Source: Candidatus Rifleibacteriota bacterium
Lineage (GTDB): Bacteria; Vulcanimicrobiota; Xenobia; Xenobiales; Xenobiaceae
NCBI GenBank assembly: GCA_900772775.1
Contig: CAAGRW010000106.1
Span: 1-21,223 of the forward strand
Direction: 5' to 3'
Length of the DNA stretch: 21,223 bases
The notes under the pieces were generated by a model, which saw only the letters and a list, made by a program, of their open reading frames with translations, was not told the origin of the DNA and did no database searches. The translations under genes were made by a program, and so were the position numbers. Below, in pieces: positions 1 to 7,867 of this stretch; the first letter of the stretch is position 1, and the number at the start of each line of letters is the position of its first letter.

Positions 1-740
1 TCCACTTGAGCATTATACTCTTCAACGCTTACTTGTGCGGTGCAAGGAGCGGTACATAAATTTATATGATAATAAAGGCAAGGGCGCTCACGTTTTTTGT
101 CGAGCTTCTCTCTACAAGGGCGCAATTTGAAGAGTTTTTGTACGGTACTTTTAGTGCGCTTAACTGACATAGCTTCGCCGGCATAAGGGCCAAAGCAAGT
201 ACCGCGCAATTTACCATTACTGCGCACTACACGCAAGCGAGGATACTTTTCAAAAGTAGTTAGCTCCAAATACGGATAACTTTTGTCGTCGCGGAAGAGA
301 ATATTGAAGTAGGGACGGTGCTTTTTGATAAGCACATTTTCCAAAATAAGGGCTTCCATTTCCGTATTGACGGTCATAATATCAAAATTGCGCACCAAAC
401 TCACCATCCAGCGAGTTTTTTCCGTCAAATTTTTAGAGTGGAAATAGGAGCGGACTCGGTTTTTTAAACAAGCCGATTTGCCAACATAAATTACGCGGTG
501 GCGTTCATCTCGCATAAGATAAACACCAGGACAGGAAGGAAGAGTCTCCAATTTTTCCTTCAAAAAAGGATGAATATTTTCAATACTGTCCGGACGTTCT
601 TCTTCTGTAATGACATTTTGCGGACGCGGCAACTTAGGAAGAGCCTCTGATTTAGTAGGCTCTTCCTGGTGCTTTTTTACAGGAGAAATAGCTAATAAAG
701 CGTCTCCAGTTGCGTCAGCTCGCCTTTTATTTCTCGACAT
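1..740 (-). CDS. uvrC: UvrABC excinuclease subunit C, N-terminal part (cut by the left window edge)
   Basis: UvrC makes the two incisions on either side of a DNA lesion in nucleotide excision repair, working with UvrA and UvrB in the cytoplasm. Only the first 246 codons are present. From about residue 69 the protein reads as the GIY-YIG endonuclease domain: PGVYLMRDE, VIYVGKS, NRVRSYF, and the TEMEALILE helix carrying the expected catalytic Glu, then KKHRPYFN. A UvrC-type cysteine cluster follows (residues 209-233, ending CLYYHINLCTAPC). The UvrBC contact region, RNase H-like domain and HhH domain lie off the window. The ATG at 740 is the only usable start: the frame has a stop codon about 50 bases upstream and no ATG/GTG/TTG between. 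Its ribosome site is weak (GAGG about 13 bases upstream). PGVY sits near residue 71, about 50 residues later than in E. coli UvrC, so there is a charged N-terminal extension. It lies 47 bp behind the S41 protease gene and is probably co-transcribed with it. Confidence 0.95.
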   Translation of the reverse strand, partial: MSRNKRRADATGDALLAISPVKKHQEEPTKSEALPKLPRPQNVITEEERPDSIENIHPFLKEKLETLPSCPGVYLMRDERHRVIYVGKSACLKNRVRSYFHSKNLTEKTRWMVSLVRNFDIMTVNTEMEALILENVLIKKHRPYFNILFRDDKSYPYLELTTFEKYPRLRVVRSNGKLRGTCFGPYAGEAMSVKRTKSTVQKLFKLRPCREKLDKKRERPCLYYHINLCTAPCTAQVSVEEYNAQV

Positions 741-787
741 AAATTTTTTCTCAGCCTCAAGTTTGGCAAAATCGGCAGAGCCGCCGA

Positions 788-2824
788 CTACTGCACATCA
801 CGAGTTATTTTGCTGTCTTTTTTTATTTCTTCCTCAATTTTAGCTCGCAATTTTGCTTCTTCGGCTTTATCGGCAGCTATAAGCTTGGCAATAGCAGGAT
901 CTTTTTTCCAAGCTTCGCCATCTTGCTGGGCTGCTTTTATGTCAGCTTCACTAAGTTCGGACGACAATTTGTGATCAAGCATAAATTTGGCTTCATGGGT
1001 AGCTAATTTTAATTGCAAATCGTTATCGGAACCGATTTTGTTAGTAGGTCTGGATTCAAATTCAATATCTGGAGCGATACCTTTAAGATGAATATCTTTA
1101 TCTTTAGGAGTAAGGTAATGGGCAATAGTAACCTTTAAAGCCCCTCCGTCGCTTAAAGGATATAAAGTTTGCACGCTGCCTTTTCCATAAGTAGTTTCAC
1201 CTACAATTAAAGCACGCCGATAGTCTTTCATGGCACCGGAAGTAATTTCCGAAGCGCTGGCCGAAAAACGATTGGCTAATATCACCAAAGGCAACTGAGT
1301 GCAATTTTTAGAGTTGGAGAAATATGGCTCGCTGTAATTTAAACGCGGATTAACTACGCTAGTTACCAAACTCTTGTTGGGGAAAAACTCGGAGCACAGA
1401 CCAATAGCCGCATCTATGTAGCCGCCGCCGTTGTTGCGCAAGTCTACTACAATGGCTTGAGCTCCATTTTTAATTAAATCATTTAAAGCAGTACCAAATT
1501 CTTGAGTTGTATCCGAGCCAAAGAAGCGTACTCGCAAATAACCTATATTGTCAGGCAACATTTTGCCGTTGACGCTGGGCACGTGAATACTGGTACGTTG
1601 CAAAGCCACTTCAAAATTTTTGCCGTCGCGTTGCATACTCAAAACTACTACGCTGCCCACTTTGCCTCTAATCATAGCGGCAGCTGTATCCATATCCAAA
1701 CTGCTGGTTTTTTTGCCGTCGATAGCCATGATTTTATCGCCGGGACGCACGTCTTTGAGGGCAGCCGGCGTGCCTTCTATAGGCTCAATAACGGTAAGTT
1801 GACGGTTGTTTTGCCAATCAGCTTCCAGATAAATGCCCACGCCGCCGTAATCGCTGGCTCCGAGTTGCTCTTGCAATACTTTAACATCTTCCGGAGGCAA
1901 AGCCATACTGAAAGGATCATTTATGGCACAAATCATGCCATTTAAAGCACCGTACAACAAATAACTATCTGTAAGACGGATAGCCTTGCCATCAGCATCT
2001 TTTATAATTTCTGAATCGTCGACATCTAATTCGGTTTTGTCGGAGTTTACCGAGTCACGGCTGACCGCTTGCGGATCTTCGAGTACTTGTTTTTCCAAAG
2101 ATTTTCCGCTCTCAGTACCGCTTTTCTCTGTTTTGTCGTCGTTAGTAGCGTCGGTTTTAAGCCCTTTGGCTTTTTTATCGTTGGCATCAAGCTCGGCTAA
2201 CCTAGCTTTAATGGCTTTTTCCAATTGCTGGCGATGGATATAGCGCTGATCGTCGGGGAGGTTAGCTATTCTGTCTAAAGCTTGCTCAAATTCTTTGTCG
2301 AGTAACTGGAGCAATTCTTTGTCACTCATTTTGTCGATCTTGGCTTCATCAAGTTTGGCAACGCCCAAATCTCGATGACCAAATTTATCTAAGCAATAGT
2401 TGATACCTTCAAAAGCTCCATTGACAAGTTGGGCTGTCGATACTTCGCGGATATATTGTTTTTGAATAGCAGCCAAACAATAGCGTAAAGCTGAACTCGA
2501 TATCGTAAAACCAGAGGCAGAAGCATTTTTGCTTTGCTTGCTGAAGTCTATCCTGGCTGCGGTCAGATCAATTGGAACCGCTTTTGAGTTCCTTGGGTAA
2601 TGAGTGCAAACAAAAGTAAACGCCACTACCATAATTATAATGATACTGCTCAGAAAAAAGTTGACAATTGTCCCTCTCAATCCACTTCGGTGAGTGGAGC
2701 CAGATTGATCGGTAGTCTGTTTCTGATCATCTTTTTCAAGAATTGTTTCCTCTTGCTTGGAGTCTGACAAATTCTCATTTAATTCTGCATTATGACGTTT
2801 TTCTTCAGCGGTTTCGTTACTCAT
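788..2824 (-). CDS. S41-family carboxy-terminal processing protease, membrane-anchored (third of three)
   Basis: This is a 678-residue serine protease of the CtpA/Prc type, which cleaves exported proteins near their C-termini. Residues 1-50 are charged and probably cytoplasmic. Residues 51-73 form one transmembrane anchor, placing the rest outside the membrane. An N-terminal helical region (110-150) is followed by a charged insert of about 135 residues (150-285, rich in Lys/Asp/Glu). A PDZ domain spans about 325-412 (GGVGIYL, RPGDKIMAIDG). The S41 core spans about 425-590, with VVDLRNNGGGY, the catalytic Ser523 in SASASEI, Lys548 in TYGKGSVQ and Gln552. The acidic/lysine-rich C-terminus (600-678) looks helical. 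The ATG at 2824 was chosen because AGAGAAAAG precedes it. An in-frame TTG at 2857 lies within the T-run of the upstream terminator-like hairpin. Family assignment is firm; the substrate is unknown. Confidence 0.93.
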   Translation of the reverse strand: MSNETAEEKRHNAELNENLSDSKQEETILEKDDQKQTTDQSGSTHRSGLRGTIVNFFLSSIIIIMVVAFTFVCTHYPRNSKAVPIDLTAARIDFSKQSKNASASGFTISSSALRYCLAAIQKQYIREVSTAQLVNGAFEGINYCLDKFGHRDLGVAKLDEAKIDKMSDKELLQLLDKEFEQALDRIANLPDDQRYIHRQQLEKAIKARLAELDANDKKAKGLKTDATNDDKTEKSGTESGKSLEKQVLEDPQAVSRDSVNSDKTELDVDDSEIIKDADGKAIRLTDSYLLYGALNGMICAINDPFSMALPPEDVKVLQEQLGASDYGGVGIYLEADWQNNRQLTVIEPIEGTPAALKDVRPGDKIMAIDGKKTSSLDMDTAAAMIRGKVGSVVVLSMQRDGKNFEVALQRTSIHVPSVNGKMLPDNIGYLRVRFFGSDTTQEFGTALNDLIKNGAQAIVVDLRNNGGGYIDAAIGLCSEFFPNKSLVTSVVNPRLNYSEPYFSNSKNCTQLPLVILANRFSASASEITSGAMKDYRRALIVGETTYGKGSVQTLYPLSDGGALKVTIAHYLTPKDKDIHLKGIAPDIEFESRPTNKIGSDNDLQLKLATHEAKFMLDHKLSSELSEADIKAAQQDGEAWKKDPAIAKLIAADKAEEAKLRAKIEEEIKKDSKITRDVQ

Positions 2825-2863
2825 AGTCTTTTCTCTAAGTATCAAGACATAGCCCAAAAACGA

Positions 2864-2913
2864 GCCTCAAACTGAAAAATTAAGATAAAATATCTCAACA
2901 ATTTGTTTGAGGC
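2864..2913 (-). terminator. Terminator-like hairpin between two S41 protease genes
   Basis: A perfect 9-bp stem (GCCTCAAAC/GTTTGAGGC) encloses a 32-base loop that contains a second small AGATA/TATCT stem. Read on the minus strand, the stem is followed by TCG and five T (2856-2860). Read on the plus strand it is followed by CGATCG and ten T, so the element could act in both directions. It lies in the 120-base gap after the stop codon of the protease gene at 2945, and so could end or attenuate transcription into the last protease gene and uvrC. The large loop and short minus-strand T-run leave its minus-strand strength uncertain. Confidence 0.6.
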
Positions 2914-2944
2914 CGATCGTTTTTTTTTTGAAATTAACCTTATT

Positions 2945-4705
2945 TTATTGCTCAAACTTGGAGCGGATGATAAAGCGGAAATGGTGCTCTTTGCCGTCAG
3001 CGCTTTTTACGGTAACGTTATCGACGACATTTTCTCCTTTTACATCCATAACTCGCTTGGTAATTGTATAAGGCCCGGAAATAGATTTCTCAATATAAGG
3101 AAGCTCATCAAAGATACTGCTTACCGAGAGAGAATCGTCAGCTTTAGCATTTTCGGCTTGGCTTTTTATCGCTTCTTGCTGAGCTTTGGCACTCGAAGCT
3201 ACAATTTCCAGAGCTTTTTTCAGTTGAATATCTTTCTCGCGCTCTAAAACGAGCTCGTCTTCCATCTTTACTTCCACATCAGGCTTCAAACCGGCTTTGT
3301 GAATATCGTGACCGGCCGGAGTATGATAATGGGCGGTAGTAATTTTGAAAGCGGAAGTTTTATTATCCGGGAATTGGTAAGGATAGAGCTTTTGCACGCT
3401 GCCTTTACCAAAAGATTTTACACCTATAAGCTGGCCGCGCTTTAAATCACGAATGGCGCCGGCGGTAATTTCTGAAGCACTGGCTGAGTTGCTGTTAATC
3501 AAGACAACCAAAGGCTTTTGAGAAGAATGCAAGTTGGGGCGAGAGTAAATAATTTGCTCGTGATCAGCTCCATCAACGATAGAAACGATGCGGCTGCCAG
3601 TTTTGACAAACTTAGAGCAAACATCGACAGCGGCAGAAACGTACCCGCCAGAGTTGTTGCGCACGTCGATAATGTAGGCTTGGCAACCTTTCTTTTCTAA
3701 ATCGCGGACGGCAGCTTCCATCTCGGCATTGGTACTTTCACCAAAAATACCTAAAGCTAAGTAGCCAACCTTTACGCCGTCTTGCTCGATAACTTCATGC
3801 TTCAAAGTATCTACGTGGATAACTTCGCGAGTTAAGGAAACGTCGAAAACGTGTCCGGAACTAGGGCGACGAATAGTAAGCTTGACGCTGGAACCAGCTT
3901 CTCCGCGCAAGAGCTTGGAGCATTGCACCAAACTCATACCGTAAGTAGATTTTCCGCTTATATGGGTAATTTCATCATTATTGCGTAAACCAACTCGAGC
4001 GGCAGGCCCTTTTTCCATAACTTTATTGATTACCAAAACGCGGCTGTTGGCCGGATCTTTTTCGTCACCGCTTAAGCCCATGACGATACCTATGCCTCCG
4101 AAATTGCCTCCGCTCATCTGTTCGTTGAGGTTTTTGTATTCGTCGGGAGTCATATAAACTGTGTAAGGATCGTCGGTAGCTCTCATGATGCCTTTGAGGG
4201 CAGCCATGGTCAGCATCTGATCTTTCATCAGCTGAGGATAGGTGTTGGCAGCTTTGGTAAATTGAGAGCGCAAAGCCTTGTTGGCTTCTTCAGGAGTAGC
4301 GTCGACGTCAATTTGTTTAAAGAAATCGGAAGTGAGCTTGTTGTCTTCCATGAATAAAGTCATGGCGTCGAAAGCGCAATTGGTAATTTTACCAGGTTTG
4401 GCTTTTTCTCTAGCTTCGGTTTTGACCAGGAGCAGAGCTTTGTCGAGCATTTCCAAGGCGCTGTCCAAGTCTTTTTGGGAGACTTTATTGACAGGAGCTT
4501 TTTGGGCTGCCGTTTTGCTGACTTTGGCTTTAGTCTTGTTGCTTTGCTTGGCTTTTTGGGCCAGCGCTTGACTATAACCGGAATGTTTGGCTGAAGAAGC
4601 TCTGACATCCTGATTTTGCTCAGGTTGAGCGCTTACAGGCAGAGAAGTAAGCATAGCCAAAATTGCAGCGGCGGCCGCCGGGACAAAAGTGTGCTTTAAA
4701 TTCAT
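2945..4705 (-). CDS. S41-family carboxy-terminal processing protease, secreted (second of three)
   Basis: This 586-residue S41 protease begins with a clean signal peptide (hydrophobic Ala-rich core, residues 8-20, likely cleavage after LPVSA at 26). It should act outside the cytoplasmic membrane. Residues 27-75 are a Lys/Ala/Gln-rich, probably disordered stretch. Residues 76-200 are the helical N-terminal region ending in DDPYTVYMTPDEY. The PDZ domain is about 200-292 (GGIGIVMG, RNNDEITHISG). The S41 core is about 310-480, with IIDVRNNSGGY, catalytic Ser409 in SASASEI, Lys434 in SFGKGSVQ and Gln438. A C-terminal extension of about 100 residues follows (485-586). The ATG at 4705 has AGGAG eight bases upstream. 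The frame stays open upstream to 4789, but an upstream start would bury the signal peptide. It is more like a canonical CtpA than its two neighbours. Confidence 0.94.
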   Translation of the reverse strand: MNLKHTFVPAAAAAILAMLTSLPVSAQPEQNQDVRASSAKHSGYSQALAQKAKQSNKTKAKVSKTAAQKAPVNKVSQKDLDSALEMLDKALLLVKTEAREKAKPGKITNCAFDAMTLFMEDNKLTSDFFKQIDVDATPEEANKALRSQFTKAANTYPQLMKDQMLTMAALKGIMRATDDPYTVYMTPDEYKNLNEQMSGGNFGGIGIVMGLSGDEKDPANSRVLVINKVMEKGPAARVGLRNNDEITHISGKSTYGMSLVQCSKLLRGEAGSSVKLTIRRPSSGHVFDVSLTREVIHVDTLKHEVIEQDGVKVGYLALGIFGESTNAEMEAAVRDLEKKGCQAYIIDVRNNSGGYVSAAVDVCSKFVKTGSRIVSIVDGADHEQIIYSRPNLHSSQKPLVVLINSNSASASEITAGAIRDLKRGQLIGVKSFGKGSVQKLYPYQFPDNKTSAFKITTAHYHTPAGHDIHKAGLKPDVEVKMEDELVLEREKDIQLKKALEIVASSAKAQQEAIKSQAENAKADDSLSVSSIFDELPYIEKSISGPYTITKRVMDVKGENVVDNVTVKSADGKEHHFRFIIRSKFEQ

Positions 4706-4761
4706 AGTGAATTCTCCTGAATCGAACCTGGAGCGGTAATAAGCCGCCGTGGTTGATAAAT

Positions 4762-4789
4762 ATGCTATTTTAGCGAAACAGCGTCTCAA
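4762..4789 (-). promoter_or_regulatory. Possible promoter for the second S41 protease gene
   Basis: On the minus strand TTGAGA (4784-4789) and TAGCAT (4762-4767) are separated by 16 bases, placing a start site near 4755 and leaving a leader of about 50 bases before the AGGAG/ATG of the protease gene. The -10 match is only fair. The 225-base gap (4706-4930) between the two protease genes is the longest in this run and is where an internal promoter would be expected. No convincing terminator for the upstream gene is visible in that gap. Confidence 0.25.
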
Positions 4790-4930
4790 AAACTGTTGCC
4801 GCTTTTTTGTTTAATTTTAGAAGCTTTTTTCATAAACTTGGCTGCTCAATGGGGCCGAGCAAAGTTTATAAAGTATCGTGGGTTCCTTTCGCTAAGAGAG
4901 GAAAAAGCCCTTATCTTAATCTGAGGGAGG

Positions 4931-6640
4931 TTATCTTTGCTTGATTAGTTCCTTTTGTAATAATTCAAAAGCTTTTTTCAATTGTTTATCTTGCAAAGGT
5001 TGATAACGCAAGCCAAAAGGAGCCTGAATTACATATTCCGGAATTAAACCAGATTTACCCAAGTCCAAATTGTCCGGCGTCCGATAGTGAGTATAAGTCA
5101 CTTTACAAGCTGAAGTTTCTCCCGGAGGGAACTCAAAATTATAAATTTTTTGTGAACTATTTTTGCCAAAGCTGGCCGAGCCCACTAAAAAAGCTGCTTT
5201 ATGAGCTCGCAAAGCGCCGGCTGTAATTTCTGCCGCTGAAGCTGTTTGTCCATCGATTAAAACGGCCATAGGCTTAACTTGATGGCTGTTGCGGTAGGTA
5301 TAAATAGTTTTTTCGCTCTGGCCATTTTTATCAACTAATGAAGCTATAAGGCTATGTTCGGGCAAAAACTTGGAACAGAGATCTCTAGCAGCATTGGTAT
5401 AGCCACCAGGGTTGCCGCGCAAATCTAAAATGTAACCTTGACATCCTGCTTTTTCCAAAGCAAGCAAAGTACGTTCGGCTTCAATATTGGTTGAACCATT
5501 GAACATATCAACTCTGAGTAAGCCTATTTTTAAAGGAGACTCTTTCTCAGCTGAATTACTTAAGCTAACTTTCGAAGTTGACTGGGTTGAGATTGATGGC
5601 TTGTCGGTAACTTCTTCAGTTTCTGCGTCGGAGGCCGCTTTTAAGTTGAGATTTTGTACGGAAAATCGTCCTTGGGAATCGAGAGAGAGAATTTGCCCCC
5701 AAGCCGCTGGAAAATGGACTTCAGCTCTGGTTAAAAGCAATTTGCGGCTATCGGTTCGTCCCAGTTTGCGCATTAAGTTAGTTACATAAGTTAAAGAAAC
5801 TTGGCTGCCATTGGGACCGCGCATAAGTTGCAAACATTGCTGAGGATTTAACTTAGCTAGTGGCTTATCATCAATAGCAATAATTTCATCGCCCTGGCGC
5901 AAACCTACCTTGAGAGCAGGTGAATCTGGAGCTAGCGCTGCTACTACAAAGTGAGAGCGCTCTTGAGAGTCGCGGCTGGGAGTGAGTACTACGCCCAAGC
6001 TGCCGGAATAGTCGCCGCTGAGATAATTATTCAAATCATTATATTCGTCTAAACTGACAAAAACTGTGTAAACGTCTTCGGCCGAATCGGTGATAGCTTG
6101 GGCTAAGCGAACCGTAAAGCGCGGATCTGTAGCCAATTCAGGGCAGTGCTTGAGAGCTTGGCGATAGAGCGAAGTTATATTTTGCAAAGCTTGCCAACGC
6201 TCTAAGTCCGCGCTATTGGCCTTATATTCGGCCAGCCAGGCCTCTTCGAGCTTGCGCTCTTTGAAAAATTCGTGGGCCCCTTCCAACACAAATTGCCAAA
6301 CTTTTTGGGGAGAAGGCGGCTCGATAGCATTGTCCAACAAAATGTTAAAAGTTTGGCCTAGAACGTCGCAGCTCACTTCTTCTAAATTGGCAAGCTTTTG
6401 ATCCGAATTTTCATCATAGTGAGCTGAAGCAGAGACAGGGCGGGAAGGGGCCTGCGCTTTAGGCGTAGCGGCGTCGTCTGCGTTGGTAGCGGCGGCAGCG
6501 TTTAGAGGCGAGCCATTGAGAGCCAAAGCCAGAAGTAATGAGCCAACCGCTTTGAAAAGAAAATTTTTATTGGTAAAGCCATTGGGCTTAATCATAAAAT
6601 TTTCTTTTACATTGAAGCTGGGGAAGAAGTGCTTGGGCAT
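4931..6640 (-). CDS. S41-family carboxy-terminal processing protease, divergent (first of three)
   Basis: This is a 569-residue exported S41 protease. A long n-region precedes a hydrophobic signal core (about residues 29-42, FKAVGSLLLALALN) with a probable cleavage after LNAAA near 50. A helical N-terminal region (85-205) precedes the PDZ domain (about 212-305: SLGVVL, RQGDEIIAIDD). A Ser/Thr/Glu-rich insert (about 320-368) separates PDZ from the S41 core (370-535). The core keeps catalytic Ser468 (TASAAEI), Lys493 (SFGKNSSQ) and Gln497. It departs from its neighbours by SAAE in place of SASE and GKNSSQ in place of GKGSVQ, so it should still be active but is the most divergent copy. The ATG at 6640 has AAGGAAGG just upstream. 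A second ATG at 6595 would give a shorter n-region but has only a weak ribosome site. The gap to the M23 peptidase gene is 39 bp, suggesting co-transcription. Confidence 0.92.
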   Translation of the reverse strand: MPKHFFPSFNVKENFMIKPNGFTNKNFLFKAVGSLLLALALNGSPLNAAAATNADDAATPKAQAPSRPVSASAHYDENSDQKLANLEEVSCDVLGQTFNILLDNAIEPPSPQKVWQFVLEGAHEFFKERKLEEAWLAEYKANSADLERWQALQNITSLYRQALKHCPELATDPRFTVRLAQAITDSAEDVYTVFVSLDEYNDLNNYLSGDYSGSLGVVLTPSRDSQERSHFVVAALAPDSPALKVGLRQGDEIIAIDDKPLAKLNPQQCLQLMRGPNGSQVSLTYVTNLMRKLGRTDSRKLLLTRAEVHFPAAWGQILSLDSQGRFSVQNLNLKAASDAETEEVTDKPSISTQSTSKVSLSNSAEKESPLKIGLLRVDMFNGSTNIEAERTLLALEKAGCQGYILDLRGNPGGYTNAARDLCSKFLPEHSLIASLVDKNGQSEKTIYTYRNSHQVKPMAVLIDGQTASAAEITAGALRAHKAAFLVGSASFGKNSSQKIYNFEFPPGETSACKVTYTHYRTPDNLDLGKSGLIPEYVIQAPFGLRYQPLQDKQLKKAFELLQKELIKQR

Positions 6641-6679
6641 AAAGGCCTTCCTTTCTGGCTTTGGTTAAGTGTGGGCTCG

Positions 6680-7849
6680 CTAAATGAAGCCTAGAGGATC
6701 GACAGGTTCACCGTTTATGCGCACTTCAAAGTGGAGGTGCGGGCCGGTGGAATTGCCTGTAGATCCTACGGCTGCAATTTGTTGTCCTTTAGCTACAGAC
6801 TGGCCGTAGGATACGTACAATTCGGAACAGTGCGCATAAAGGGTACTGTAGCCGCCGCCATGATCGATAATAATGCAATTGCCATAACCGCCCATCCAGC
6901 CGGAATCGATGACGACGCCGCTATCAGAAGCGAGCACCGGGCTGCCGTAATAGGCGCCAATATCTACGCCGGTATGGAAACGCATAGTACCGAAAATAGG
7001 ATGGACACGATATCCGAAGGGAGAAGTAATGGGGCCTTGAGCTGGCGTAAGGTAGCGGCCTGTGCCCCAAGTGCGCGTACCGGCGTTGGGAGCTGTCGGG
7101 CGCATAATTATTTGGCTGCGACGCACGGTAGACTGAATCTGGTTCTCTAGCGCTTGGGTGCTATTTTCCAGTTCGCTGACGTAAGAGCTTAAAGAATCGC
7201 GCTGGCGTCTGGTGTCGGCCAACAAGGAAGAGCGTGTCTCTTCAATTTGTTGCAATTTTTTGACACGGTTTTCCTGAGCATCTTTCAAGTCTTTTATTTG
7301 GCGTACTGTGCGTTCAGACTGAACTTTTTTTACTTCCAGCTCTTGTTTGAGGCTGCGCACTTTGGTCACCAATTGACGATCGTTTTCGATAATCAGTGAC
7401 AGATAATAAGTCTGATCGATAAAATCGGTGAAACTTTCCGCTCCTAAAAGTACGACTAAATAGCCGACGTCGCCTTGCAAGTAAATTTCGCGCAGCCTCT
7501 TACCCAAAACACGCTGAGCTTTCGTATATTCTTGGGTGGCTTCGCCAAGGCGCTTGGTAATGCTTTGCAAGTGCTTTTCGGCTGCTTGTAAGCTGGCCTT
7601 GGCTTCGCGATAAGCTTCGCGACTGTATTGCAAATCGGCTTGAGTGTCGCTCAATTGGCGCGAAAGATCACGCTCGCGTTCGTTAATTATATCTAAACGT
7701 TTGCGCTGAGCAGCTAGCTGGCTCTTTTTCTGGCGTAATTGCGAATTGGGATCAGCTTGAGCTTGAGAAGCGTTCCAATAAAAAAGGCCAAGGCCGAAAA
7801 GAGCTGCCGTTAAGAGTAAAAGACTAAATTTGCGGTGTATACTCAACAA
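6680..7849 (-). CDS. EnvC/PcsB-like M23 (LytM) peptidoglycan endopeptidase with coiled coil
   Basis: Proteins of this type sit outside the membrane, bind the FtsX loop through a coiled coil, and cut peptide cross-links or activate other hydrolases during cell division. The 389 residues comprise a signal peptide or anchor (hydrophobic 8-25, cleavage likely near QAQA 29-32), a long heptad-rich coiled coil (about 36-245) interrupted by a hydrophobic hairpin (about 125-155, with GYLVVLLGAESF), a short linker, and the LytM domain (about 266-385). Zinc ligands His292 and Asp296 (FHTGVD) and His373 (HLHFEV) are present, as are the catalytic His340 (LYAHC) and His371, so this is predicted to be an active enzyme. 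Translation starts at TTG 7849 (a second TTG follows at 7846), eight bases behind a perfect AGGAGG. The gene starts 18 bases after the ftsX stop, which strongly links it to FtsEX. Confidence 0.94.
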   Translation of the reverse strand: MLSIHRKFSLLLLTAALFGLGLFYWNASQAQADPNSQLRQKKSQLAAQRKRLDIINERERDLSRQLSDTQADLQYSREAYREAKASLQAAEKHLQSITKRLGEATQEYTKAQRVLGKRLREIYLQGDVGYLVVLLGAESFTDFIDQTYYLSLIIENDRQLVTKVRSLKQELEVKKVQSERTVRQIKDLKDAQENRVKKLQQIEETRSSLLADTRRQRDSLSSYVSELENSTQALENQIQSTVRRSQIIMRPTAPNAGTRTWGTGRYLTPAQGPITSPFGYRVHPIFGTMRFHTGVDIGAYYGSPVLASDSGVVIDSGWMGGYGNCIIIDHGGGYSTLYAHCSELYVSYGQSVAKGQQIAAVGSTGNSTGPHLHFEVRINGEPVDPLGFI

Positions 7850-7867
7850 GTTAAGTACCTCCTCAAA

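Noticed and set aside
4706..4789. Upstream extension of the second S41 protease by 28 codons
   Set aside because: The internal ATG at 4705 has a good AGGAG site and directly precedes a signal peptide, which the extension would bury.
5487..5789. Antisense open frame of 100 codons inside an S41 protease gene
   Set aside because: Its composition is that of a shadow frame opposite a conserved protease; no domain or start signal.
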